From Paraburkholderia rhynchosiae (lineage in GTDB: Bacteria > Pseudomonadota > Gammaproteobacteria > Burkholderiales > Burkholderiaceae): a DNA stretch of 64,000 nt. The DNA lies in contig NZ_PNXY01000005.1 in NCBI RefSeq assembly GCF_002879865.1, positions 299,182 through 363,181 on the forward strand, written 5' to 3'. Under the pieces are notes generated by a model that ran no database searches, had not been told where the DNA came from, and saw only the letters and a list, made by a program, of their open reading frames with translations. Numbering within the stretch: the stretch's first letter is position 1; every line of letters starts with the position of its first letter. This document shows, in pieces, positions 18,633 to 26,973 of this stretch. The position numbers and the translations under genes are program-made.

Positions 18633-20024
18633 ATGACGCCCGACCTTGCGCTCGATCACATCTGGAGCGTCGCCCGCTGCCATCCGGCCGCGCTCCGCTC
18701 CGTCTCGTTCACCGGCTCGGAGCCGGGATTGCCGTCGGTCTTCCGCGTTGGGGCGCTAGCGTCGGCAACCATTGCGGCGACGGGACTGGCGGCGGCTGAA
18801 TATCATCGGTTGCGCACCGGACGCGGGCAACGGGTTACGGTCGACATGCGACGCGCGATGGCTTCGTTTCGCAGCGAACGCTACCTGCGCATCGACGATG
18901 GTCCGCCCCCCGCGCTGCGCGATCCTGTAACGGGTTTCTATGAGACGCGAGACGGCCGCTGGATTCAACTGCATACGAATTTCGCGCATCACCTGCAAGG
19001 CGTATTGAAGGTACTCGGCTGCGAGAACGACCGCGCCGCGGTGGCAGCGGCGATTCGCGGCTGGGACGGCGCGACGCTCGACCAGACGCTCGCCGATGCC
19101 GGCCTATGCGCGGCGCTGATCCGCACGCCCGGCGAGTGGGCCGCGCTCGATCAGGCGAAGGCAATCGCAGCTTTGCCGCTGTTTGAAATCGAGCGAATCG
19201 GCGACGCGCCGCCCGAACCGCCCTCGAGCAACGGCACGAACCGCCCGCTATCTGGCGTGCGGGTCCTGGACCTGTCCCGCATCATCGCGGGGCCGGTGGC
19301 GGGGCGGGCGCTCGCGCAGCACGGCGCTCAGGTGCTCATGATCAATGGGCCGCATCTGCCGAACATCGCGCCGCTCGTGATCGACAACGGTCGCGGCAAG
19401 CGCTCGGCCGTGGTCGATCTGCGCGATTCGGCGGGACGCGAAACTCTGCGCGAATTGACTCGCGATGCCGATGTCTTTCTGCAGGCGTATCGTCCCGGAG
19501 CGCTCGCGGCGCGCGGATTCGGTCCCGAGGATGTCGCGCGGATCCGGCCGGGCATCGTCTATGTGTCGGTGTGCGCGTATGGCTACGAAGGACCGTGGGC
19601 CTCGCGGCGCGGCTTCGACAGCCTGGTGCAGTCCGCGAGCGGCATCGCGTTGACGGAGCAACAGGCAGCGGGGCCGCGGGAGCCGCGGCATCTGCCGTGT
19701 CAGGCGCTGGATCACGCAACCGGCTATCTCGCCGCCTTCGGCGCGATGGCCGCGTTGACGCGACGAGCCACCGAAGGCGGAAGCTGGCATGTGAAGGTTT
19801 CGCTCGCGCAGACAGGCCGGTGGCTGCAATCGTTCGGACAGATTCCCGAAGGCTGGAGAGCGCCCGATGTCTCGCCCGACGACGTCCGCGATTTGCTCGA
19901 TACCGTGCAGTCCGAGTTTGGTCGTGTGCAGGCCGTGCAACCGGCTGAACAACTCGCACACACGCCGGCTTTCTTCGCGTTGCCGCCGTCGCGGATCGGT
20001 GCCCATGACGCGAAGTGGGTGTGA
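18633..20024 (+). CDS. CaiB/BaiF family (class III) CoA-transferase
   Basis: The 463-residue protein belongs to the family III CoA-transferases, which move CoA between carboxylic acids in the cytoplasm. LSGVRVLDLSRIIAGPVAGR (about residues 205-225) is the start of the CoA-binding domain, and Asp329 in RGFDSLVQSASG corresponds to the catalytic Asp of formyl-CoA transferase. The N-terminal ~190 residues form an additional, weaker half with VGALASATIAATGLAAAEYHRL, so this is a two-part version longer than the usual ~400. The ATG at 18633 is used; the ribosome site is weak. It is divergent from the citrate-synthase-like gene, and the two probably handle the same acyl-CoA. Confidence 0.88.
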   Translation: MTPDLALDHIWSVARCHPAALRSVSFTGSEPGLPSVFRVGALASATIAATGLAAAEYHRLRTGRGQRVTVDMRRAMASFRSERYLRIDDGPPPALRDPVTGFYETRDGRWIQLHTNFAHHLQGVLKVLGCENDRAAVAAAIRGWDGATLDQTLADAGLCAALIRTPGEWAALDQAKAIAALPLFEIERIGDAPPEPPSSNGTNRPLSGVRVLDLSRIIAGPVAGRALAQHGAQVLMINGPHLPNIAPLVIDNGRGKRSAVVDLRDSAGRETLRELTRDADVFLQAYRPGALAARGFGPEDVARIRPGIVYVSVCAYGYEGPWASRRGFDSLVQSASGIALTEQQAAGPREPRHLPCQALDHATGYLAAFGAMAALTRRATEGGSWHVKVSLAQTGRWLQSFGQIPEGWRAPDVSPDDVRDLLDTVQSEFGRVQAVQPAEQLAHTPAFFALPPSRIGAHDAKWV

Positions 20025-20143
20025 CGGCTTCGGCCTTCGCGGCTCGGGACTGCAGCGATATGGCCACATCAAACGCTGCGACTTCCGCATGCCAATGCGG
20101 CCATGCGCGATCCATCGACACCGGCCGCCGCAGAAAGAGCCGT

Positions 20144-20890
20144 CTACTTCCGCAATTCCGCTACGAAGTCGTAGTAATCGTTGCGGCAATAGGTATCGGT
20201 TAACTCGATAGCACGCTGATCGGCCGTATAACCCACGCGGGTAATCAACAGCAGCGCTTCGTTCGGCGCGATGCTCATCTGCTGCGCGATTTCTTCGCTC
20301 GCGTTCACCGCTCGAAAATGCTGCAGCGCTCGGACAATCGTCAGTCCACGACTTTCCAGGTAGGTATACAGCGAATCGCCGATGGCTTGCGGATCGGGAA
20401 TCATCGCGGCGGGAAACGTGGAATTTTCGACCGCCATCACGATGCCGTCGGCGAGGCGCAAGCGCCGCAACCGTGTCACGGCTGCAGCCGGCGAGAGTCC
20501 GAGTTGAATCACTTCATCGCGATTGGCCGGCAGGATTTCGCGGGAGAGCCACTTCGAACTCGGCGTAAAACCCCGCCGCCGCAGCATTTCGCTGAAGCTC
20601 GACAGACGCGACAGCGGATCTTCATAGCGCGGCGTGATGAAACTGCCGGCGCCTTGTGTGCGTCGAATCAATCCTTGTTCGACGAGCAACGCGATGGCCT
20701 TGCGTGAAGTGATCCGCGAGACGCCGAGTGCCTCGGAGAGCACGCGCTCCGAGGGCAGCGCTTCGCCGGCATTCCAGCGGTTTTCGTGGATGGCCGTGCC
20801 GAGCTTGCGAGCAAGTTGCAGATAGAGCGGCGTGTCGTTTTCCGGGTCCGGGCGCAGATCGCGCCAGCGGTCTTCCGAGGCAGAGGTCAT
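20144..20890 (-). CDS. GntR/HutC-family transcriptional regulator (UTRA domain)
   Basis: The 248-residue protein has a GntR winged helix in residues ~18-85 (PLYLQLARKLGTAI, LPSERVLSEALGVSRITSRKAIALL, RRTQGAGSFI) and a UTRA ligand domain after residue ~100 (VTRLRRLRLADG, IVRALQHFRAVNASEEIAQQMSI, LLLITRVGYTADQRAIELTDTYCRNDYYDFV). UTRA regulators sense sugars, amino acids or their phosphates. The order resembles NagR/DasR-type proteins, but no sugar genes are adjacent. It ends 120 bp from the convergent CoA-transferase gene and is divergent from the aldo-keto reductase. The effector is unknown. Confidence 0.9.
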   Translation of the reverse strand: MTSASEDRWRDLRPDPENDTPLYLQLARKLGTAIHENRWNAGEALPSERVLSEALGVSRITSRKAIALLVEQGLIRRTQGAGSFITPRYEDPLSRLSSFSEMLRRRGFTPSSKWLSREILPANRDEVIQLGLSPAAAVTRLRRLRLADGIVMAVENSTFPAAMIPDPQAIGDSLYTYLESRGLTIVRALQHFRAVNASEEIAQQMSIAPNEALLLITRVGYTADQRAIELTDTYCRNDYYDFVAELRK

Positions 20891-21090
20891 GGGGCTTACG
20901 CAAGAGGGGCGAGGAGCAATTCTAAGACATTGGCGCGCCACGTTATAGCGGGCTTTTGCCTGGTGACCGGTGGAATGCCGCCGCAACCGCTAAACTCGTC
21001 GATACGATTTTCGCAGCGTCGCCGTGCATTTGTTTGACGTCGGCGCATGGTCACACACTCAGTCACATTCAGCCACTTTCAGGAGTCAGC

Positions 21091-21936
21091 ATGACGAGCG
21101 ACATCGCAAGCGTGAGCCTGCCCGACGGCGAGCGCATTCCAAAACTGGGGCAGGGTACGTGGGAAATGGGTGAACAGCCGGCGCGCCGCGCGGCCGAAGT
21201 CGACGCGCTGCGATGCGGCGTCGAACTCGGCATGACGCTGATCGATACGGCGGAAATGTACGGCGACGGCGCGACCGAGTCGCTGCTCGGCGAAGCGCTC
21301 GCGGGACTGCGCGATCAGGTGTTTCTCGTCAGCAAGGTGTATCCGCACAACGCGAGCCGGCGCGGCGTGATAGCGGCGTGCGAGCAGAGCCTCAAGCGTC
21401 TGAAGACGGATCGGCTCGATCTGTATCTGCTGCATTGGCGCGGCTCAGTGCCGCTCGCGGAGACGGTCGCGGGCTTCGAAGCGCTGCGCGAGGCCGGCAA
21501 AATCCGCCACTGGGGCGTCAGCAACTTCGATACCGACGACATGGAAGAACTGGTCGCAACGCCTGGCGGCGCTGCATGCGCGACCAACCAGATTCTCTAC
21601 AACGTCGCGCGCCGCGGATCGGAGTTCGATCTGCTGCCCTGGCTCGCTGCGCGCAACATGCCGGCGATGGCGTACAGCCCCGTCGATCATGCGCGTCTGC
21701 CGAAGCGCTCGCCGCTCGATGACATCGCTGGCGCGCGCGGCGTCTCGGTGTTTCAGGTGGCGCTCGCATGGGTGCTGCGCAAGCCCGGCGTGTTCGCGAT
21801 TCCGAAAGCGGGCCGCGTTGAACATGTGCGCGACAACTATCGTGCGTTGCAACTGCGGCTCGACGCGGAAGAAGTGGCCGCCATCGACGCTTACTTCAAG
21901 CCGCCGCGCGGCAAGCGTTCGCTCGAAATGCTGTGA
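21091..21936 (+). CDS. Aldo-keto reductase family oxidoreductase
   Basis: A (beta/alpha)8 NAD(P)H-dependent carbonyl reductase of 281 residues. The tetrad is visible: Asp and Tyr in DTAEMYGDG (residues 50-58), Lys in LVSKVYPHN (near 80) and His in YLLHWRG (near 113). The cofactor segment FAIPKAGRVEHVRDN is near residue 235. AGGAG at 21081-21085 supports the ATG at 21091; the frame is open further upstream, but a start there is unlikely. It resembles 2,5-diketo-gluconate-reductase/YeaE-type enzymes. The substrate is not determined. It is divergent from the GntR gene, which could regulate it. Confidence 0.92.
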   Translation: MTSDIASVSLPDGERIPKLGQGTWEMGEQPARRAAEVDALRCGVELGMTLIDTAEMYGDGATESLLGEALAGLRDQVFLVSKVYPHNASRRGVIAACEQSLKRLKTDRLDLYLLHWRGSVPLAETVAGFEALREAGKIRHWGVSNFDTDDMEELVATPGGAACATNQILYNVARRGSEFDLLPWLAARNMPAMAYSPVDHARLPKRSPLDDIAGARGVSVFQVALAWVLRKPGVFAIPKAGRVEHVRDNYRALQLRLDAEEVAAIDAYFKPPRGKRSLEML

Positions 21937-22091
21937 GCGTGGCGGTCGCTGCAGACGTATCGCGCGGCATGTGCCAAGCGGCCGCGTGCGGAGCATGGGC
22001 ATGGCATGTGCGCCACCTGCCACGGACGCCCGCCTGACACATGAAACCGTGCGCCGCATGCATGGCGGCGCGACTCAGCCGCCGCGCCTGC

Positions 22092-22601
22092 TCAATTGCA
22101 ACTGTGATGCATGTGCACCGAGCCCAGCACGGCGACTTCGGCCGGCGTGTGCTTGAGGGAATCGTCGTTGACCTGGCCCGCGTCTGCGACGAATTCGTCG
22201 ACGATCGACGAGACCTGTGTGCTGCGCAGACAGAGCGACACGCGCTGTGTTTCGTTGGCTGGCAAGGCCGCGCGCTGACCGAGGAACAGCACGCCATACT
22301 GATAACCGTGGATGATGCCGCGGATCGCGCCCACGCATTGCCCTTGCGCGACGTTATCGTTCTTCTGCTTGCAAGTCTGCGCAAGCGAGTAGGCGGAGAA
22401 GCTGGGATCGACGGGCGGTGCGGCTTGCGACAACGTGGGCGATAGCGGCTGCGCGGTGGGTGCCGCATTCGCCGCATTTGCAGAAGGTGCCGGCTTTTGG
22501 GCGCCGGTTTGCGCATCAGCAAGCGATGCGAGGCTGAGCGCTGCGGCCATCACGAGGCCACTGACGGCGCGTGGCGCGGAGCAGGGGACGTTTCGTTGCA
22601 T
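22092..22601 (-). CDS. Secreted Rap1a/Tai-like domain protein (hypothetical)
   Basis: A 169-residue exported protein: the signal peptide ends SLADAQ (about residue 31) and is followed by an Ala/Pro/Ser-rich linker to about residue 60. The mature domain has four Cys (QTCKQK, QGQCVGAIRGIIHGYQYG, SLCLRS, HHSC at the end) and the CVGAIRGIIHGY helix seen in Rap1a/Tai (T6SS amidase-immunity) proteins. No effector or T6SS gene is nearby, so an immunity role is not shown. A 9-bp inverted repeat in the leader (22612-22642) would pair with the ribosome-binding GAGGG at 22611-22615. Confidence 0.7.
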   Translation of the reverse strand: MQRNVPCSAPRAVSGLVMAAALSLASLADAQTGAQKPAPSANAANAAPTAQPLSPTLSQAAPPVDPSFSAYSLAQTCKQKNDNVAQGQCVGAIRGIIHGYQYGVLFLGQRAALPANETQRVSLCLRSTQVSSIVDEFVADAGQVNDDSLKHTPAEVAVLGSVHMHHSCN

Positions 22602-22610
22602 GTCGTGGTG

Positions 22611-22642
22611 CCCTCATATCGAACGTTGAACCTGATATGAGG
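22611..22642 (-). promoter_or_regulatory. Leader hairpin covering the ribosome site of the Rap1a-like gene
   Basis: CCTCATATC (22612-22620) and GATATGAGG (22634-22642) are perfect 9-bp inverted arms around a 13-nt loop. In the mRNA the 3' arm contains GAGG of the Shine-Dalgarno sequence, 9 nt before the ATG at 22601. It may act as a translational switch or be a DNA operator; a GGCAATTGCC palindrome follows at 22641-22650. Confidence 0.45.
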
Positions 22643-22895
22643 CAATTGCCGCGCTTTGGTTCCAGTCCGGGCGCGCCATGATGGTTTGTGGCGGTTGCCG
22701 CTTATGTCCGCGTTTAGTGCTTGCCGCGCGCTGCGCCGCGCAAGTATGGCGCGGCAACCTGCCATTGGCCGCGAAGCGTTGCGGCGGCAGCGCCTGATGG
22801 AGCGCTACCTGATAGAGCACTACCTGAGGGAGCACCGCAAATGCGCGAGATGAAAAAACGCGCAACCGCCAGGCCGCAACTATCGCTTCACACAG

Positions 22896-25061
22896 CTAGG
22901 AGTCGCGCCCAATCTTCTTCGCCGAGCCCGCTGGCTCGTCACTTGAAACCTGGCTCGCGTCATCGCGCGACGCGGCTTGCAATGCGCGCAGTTCATTGGC
23001 GGGAATATGGCAGCGGATCCGATGCGCGGCGTGCTCCGCGCCGCTGCCCGCATCGAGAAACGGCGGGTCTTGCTGCTCGCAGATCGCGCCCAGCTTGCGC
23101 GGGCAGCGCGTGTGAAATACGCAGCCGGACGGCGGCGACGCGGCGCTCGGCAGATCGCCTGAGAGGCGAATGCGAGCTTTGCCTGCATGACCATCGAGTG
23201 TCGGCACTGAAGACAACAGCGCTTCCGTATAAGGATGTTGTGGCCCGTCGAACACAGCCGCTGCCGGTCCGATCTCGAGCAGCCTGCCGAGATACAGCAC
23301 CGCGATACGATCCGACAGATAACGCACCACATGCAGATCGTGCGAGATGAACACGTAGCTGACGCCGCGCTCGCGTTGCAGATCGGCGAGCAGGTTCAGG
23401 ATCGCGGCCTGCACGGAGACATCGAGTGCGGAAGTCGGCTCGTCGCAGACCACCACGCGCGGCTCGCCGGCGAATGCCCGCGCAATCGCCACGCGCTGCT
23501 TGAGTCCGCCGGAAAGCTGCCGTGTGCGCGAGCCGAGATAACGCTCCGGCAAACGCACGGCGGCCGTCAACGTAGTGAGCCGTTCGTCGATGGCGGCGCC
23601 GCGCAGCGCAGCCAGACGCGACAACGCGCGGCCGATCAGCCGCTTCACCGAATGCGCGCGGTTGAGCGCCGAGTCGGGATTCTGAAACACGATCTGCAAG
23701 GACTTGACCTGCTCGTCGTTGCGTCGCGTGACGCGCGCGGCGAGCGGCGCGCCGTCGAGTTCGAGCACGCTACCCGCGTCGGGCGTGAGCAGGCCGAGCA
23801 TCAGCTTCGCGAGCGTCGTCTTGCCACTGCCCGATTCGCCGACGAGGCCGAGCGTTTCGCCGGCCGCGAGGTCGAGCGAGACGTTGTCGACCGCGCGCAG
23901 CGCCGTGCCCGAAACGTGGAATGTTTTCGATAACGTCTCGGCGCGCAGGACGAGCGTACGCGGCTTCTCGCCGTCGCCCGTGCCGCCGCGCGCAGGCAAC
24001 GCTTCCGCGCTCGCGCGCGGCAATTCGATGGCGCGCTCGTGATAGTGACAGCGCGACATCTGATCGCCATGCGCAGCACTCACGCGATACGGCGGCGGCG
24101 CTTCACGGCGGCAACGGTCGTCGGCGAGACGGCAACGCTCCGCATAGATGCAGCCTTGCGTTACCGAACCCGGCGACGGCAGGCCGCCTGCAATCGTATC
24201 GAGCCGCTCGGTGTCCTTGCTGCGGCCCGCCGTGGGCAGACAGCGCAACAGCCCGACCGTGTACGGATGACGCGGCCGTGTGAAAACGTCTTGCGTCGCG
24301 CCTTCCTCGACCAGCTTGCCCGCGTAAAGCACGCCGACGCGTTCGCACATTCGCCCGATCACCGCGAGATTGTGGCTGATGAACAGCACGGCGGTGCCGA
24401 GTTCCGCGCGCAATTGCGCGACGAGGTCGAGCACTTCGGCTTCGACGGTTGCATCGAGCCCTGTGGTGGGCTCGTCGAGAATCAGCAGAGCCGGGTTCGA
24501 CGCGAGCGCCATCGCGATCACCACGCGCTGCTGCATGCCGCCCGACAATTGATGAGGATAGCTGTTCATCACCCGTTCGGGCGATGCAATGCGCACACGT
24601 TGCAGCATCTCGCGCGAGCGGCGCAACGCTTCGTCTGGCGCGAGGCCGGCGGCTTCGAACGCTTCGGACACTTGCCGCGCAATCGTCAACGATGGATTCA
24701 ACGCGCGCCCCGGGTCCTGATAGACCATCGAGATCGTGTTCGCGCGCATCGTGCGCAACGCGTCGGCGCCGAGCTTGTTGACATCCGCGCCGGCGATGAC
24801 GATTTTGCCCGCCTTCACCTTGCCGTTGCGCGGCAGATAGCGCAGCGCCGCCATCGCGACCGTCGATTTGCCGCAGCCCGATTCGCCGACAAGGCCGTAT
24901 GCCTCGCCGCGCCGCACGCGAAACGAGACGTCCTGAAGCACTTCGCGGTCGCGTCCGCGCATCCGGTACGTGACCGTCAGGCCGACGACGGTCAGCGCAT
25001 CCGTGCGGTCGCTCTTCGACACGTCGAAGGCGGGAAACGAGGAGGGCGGCGGTCCGTTCAT
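22896..25061 (-). CDS. Peptide-type ABC transporter, fused ATP-binding proteins (DppD-DppF/GsiA-like)
   Basis: A 721-residue cytoplasmic protein with two ABC ATPase domains in tandem, as in the glutathione importer ATPase GsiA. First domain: Walker A GESGCGKST, signature LSGGMQQR, Walker B LLILDEPTTGLD. Second domain (from about residue 375): GESGSGKTT, LSGGLKQR, VVVCDEPTSALD. Each is followed by an oligopeptide/dipeptide C-terminal motif with Cys (GCIYAERCRLADDRC and GCVFHTRCPRKLGAIC), the possible Fe-S site of this family. The start overlaps the permease stop (ATGA), so translation is coupled. It energises the permease pair encoded upstream. Confidence 0.94.
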   Translation of the reverse strand: MNGPPPSSFPAFDVSKSDRTDALTVVGLTVTYRMRGRDREVLQDVSFRVRRGEAYGLVGESGCGKSTVAMAALRYLPRNGKVKAGKIVIAGADVNKLGADALRTMRANTISMVYQDPGRALNPSLTIARQVSEAFEAAGLAPDEALRRSREMLQRVRIASPERVMNSYPHQLSGGMQQRVVIAMALASNPALLILDEPTTGLDATVEAEVLDLVAQLRAELGTAVLFISHNLAVIGRMCERVGVLYAGKLVEEGATQDVFTRPRHPYTVGLLRCLPTAGRSKDTERLDTIAGGLPSPGSVTQGCIYAERCRLADDRCRREAPPPYRVSAAHGDQMSRCHYHERAIELPRASAEALPARGGTGDGEKPRTLVLRAETLSKTFHVSGTALRAVDNVSLDLAAGETLGLVGESGSGKTTLAKLMLGLLTPDAGSVLELDGAPLAARVTRRNDEQVKSLQIVFQNPDSALNRAHSVKRLIGRALSRLAALRGAAIDERLTTLTAAVRLPERYLGSRTRQLSGGLKQRVAIARAFAGEPRVVVCDEPTSALDVSVQAAILNLLADLQRERGVSYVFISHDLHVVRYLSDRIAVLYLGRLLEIGPAAAVFDGPQHPYTEALLSSVPTLDGHAGKARIRLSGDLPSAASPPSGCVFHTRCPRKLGAICEQQDPPFLDAGSGAEHAAHRIRCHIPANELRALQAASRDDASQVSSDEPAGSAKKIGRDS

Positions 25062-25927
25062 CGGTCGAGCACGCCTTGTACGCCGTCGGCGATCAGATTC
25101 ACGCCCACGACTAGCGTGGCAATCGCTCCAGCCGCGAACACCACGGTCCACCACGCGCCGCCTGCCATCAGCGTGTACGACTCGGACAACGCGAGGCCCC
25201 AGTCGGCGGAAGGCGGTTGAATGCCGAAGCCGAGAAACGACAGCGTCGCCACCGCGAAGATTGCATAACCGAGCCGCACGGTCGCTTCCACGATGATCGG
25301 CGGCAGCACGTTCGGCAGAATCTCCGCGAACATGATGTACGGCGCGCGTTCGCCACGCAGTTGCGCGGCGGCGACGTAGTCGAGATGCCGTTCCGCAAAC
25401 ACGGCGGCGCGCACGGTGCGTGCGGTAATCGGCGTGAACGTGATGCCGATCACGAGAATCACGGTGAAGTTCGACGCACCTACCGCGGCCAGCGCGAGCA
25501 GCGCGACAATCACGAGCGGCAGCGCGAGCACGGCGTCGATCGCACGGCCCACTACGTTGTCGACCCAACCGTCGAAGTAGCCGACGACGAGCCCCAACGC
25601 CGTGCCCGCGACCGTGCCCAGCAGCGTGGCGAGCGGCGCGATGGTGAGAATGTCGCGCGCGCCGACGATCACGCGCGAGAACACGTCGCGGCCGAGCTGA
25701 TCGGTGCCGAACCAATGGGCGTGGTCGGGCGGCGTGAGCGAGTTCAGCGGATCGGATGCATAGGGATCGACGGGCACGAACCATTGCCCGCCGATCGCGC
25801 AGACAATCCACCATACGACAATGACCACGCCCACCACGAAAGTCGGCGAGCGCAGCAGCACGCGCAACTGGTCGAAGCGTGGCTCGCTTGGGGCTCGGGG
25901 CGCGGCCGGCGGAACGATCGTGCTCAT
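25058..25927 (-). CDS. Peptide-type ABC transporter permease (DppC-like)
   Basis: Inner-membrane permease of 289 residues with about six hydrophobic segments. The N-terminal periplasmic part carries HWFGTDQLGRDVFSRVIVGAR, the hallmark of DppC/OppC proteins, and the cytoplasmic EAA loop is present as LRGERAPYIMFAEILPNVL. LSFLGFGIQPPSADWG is also typical. Its ATG overlaps the dppB-like stop, and its stop overlaps the ATPase start, each by ATGA, so three genes are translationally coupled. Confidence 0.94.
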   Translation of the reverse strand: MSTIVPPAAPRAPSEPRFDQLRVLLRSPTFVVGVVIVVWWIVCAIGGQWFVPVDPYASDPLNSLTPPDHAHWFGTDQLGRDVFSRVIVGARDILTIAPLATLLGTVAGTALGLVVGYFDGWVDNVVGRAIDAVLALPLVIVALLALAAVGASNFTVILVIGITFTPITARTVRAAVFAERHLDYVAAAQLRGERAPYIMFAEILPNVLPPIIVEATVRLGYAIFAVATLSFLGFGIQPPSADWGLALSESYTLMAGGAWWTVVFAAGAIATLVVGVNLIADGVQGVLDR

Positions 25928-26931
25928 TCGGCGCTCCTTACGCGCAGGCGCGGATTGAGCAGCACATGCAATGCATCCGCGATCAGATTGGCGACCGTGT
26001 AGACCACGCCGATGGTCAGCACGCCGGCTTCCAGCATCGGAAAGTCTTTGGCTTTTGCGGCGTTGTAGATCAGCGAGCCGATGCCCGGATAGCGGAACAG
26101 GGTCTCGACCACCACGAGGCCGCCGATCATGTAGCCGAGCTGCGTCGCGGCCACGGTGATGGTCGGGAGCAGCGCGTTGCGCAACACGTGCCGCCAGATC
26201 ACGGTGTGACGCGGCAAGCCTTTGAGGATCGCGGTGCGCGTGTAGTCGGCATCGAGCGCTTCGACGGTGCCGGCGCGCGCCATCCGCGCGATGTAGCCGA
26301 AGAACACCAGCACGAGCGGCAGCACCGGCAGAATCAGATGACGTAGTTGTTCGAGCGCCCCGGCTTCGGGCGGATAGGAAGCTTCGATCGGCAGCCACCG
26401 CAGCCACACGCCGAACACGAGAATCAGCACGATCGACGACACGAATTCCGGCACCACAGTCGCGGACAAACCCGCGATGCTGATCGTGCGATCGAGCCAA
26501 CGTCCCGCATGCATTGCGGACCACACGCCGCCCGCGATGCCGAGCGGCACGACTACGATGAACGCGAGCAGGCCAAGCTTTGCGGAGTGCGCGAGGGCGT
26601 CGGCGATAAACGGTCCCACCGGCTCGCGATACGCGTACGAGAGCCCCATGTCGCCGCGCACGAAATGCGAAATCCACTCGACGTATTGCGTCATCAGCGG
26701 ACGGTCGGCGCCGAGTTGATGATTGAGCGCGGCGACTGCGCGCGCGTCGGCGAGCGGTCCGAGCACTGCGCGGCCGATGTCGCCCGGCAACAGTTGCCCG
26801 CCCGCGAATACGATCACCGACAACAGCCACAGCGTGATCAACGAAAGGCCGACGCGCGTCGCGAGAAAACGCACGACGCGGCCGGCGTTGCCGTTCGGAG
26901 CGGAGACGGAAGGATTCACCGTGGTCGACAT
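25924..26931 (-). CDS. Peptide-type ABC transporter permease (DppB-like)
   Basis: Inner-membrane permease of 335 residues with six predicted helices. FLATRVGLSLITLWLLSVIVF is the first helix; DMGLSYAYREPV and the EAA loop LKGLPRHTVIWRHVLRNALLP are conserved in DppB/OppB proteins, and ETLFRYPGIGSL follows. It pairs with the DppC-like permease to form the channel. It begins 42 bp after the substrate-binding protein gene in the same operon. Confidence 0.94.
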   Translation of the reverse strand: MSTTVNPSVSAPNGNAGRVVRFLATRVGLSLITLWLLSVIVFAGGQLLPGDIGRAVLGPLADARAVAALNHQLGADRPLMTQYVEWISHFVRGDMGLSYAYREPVGPFIADALAHSAKLGLLAFIVVVPLGIAGGVWSAMHAGRWLDRTISIAGLSATVVPEFVSSIVLILVFGVWLRWLPIEASYPPEAGALEQLRHLILPVLPLVLVFFGYIARMARAGTVEALDADYTRTAILKGLPRHTVIWRHVLRNALLPTITVAATQLGYMIGGLVVVETLFRYPGIGSLIYNAAKAKDFPMLEAGVLTIGVVYTVANLIADALHVLLNPRLRVRSAE

Positions 26932-26973
26932 CGTGAACGCCTGTCGAAGAGTGGCGGCGCTGAAGTGAGACGC

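Noticed and set aside
22656..22853. 65-codon frame ending MERYLIEHYLREHRK, with 15-bp imperfect repeats at 22800-22838
   Set aside because: No ribosome site or conserved start; the helical look comes from the short repeats GAGCGCTACCTGATA / GAGCACTACCTGAGG.
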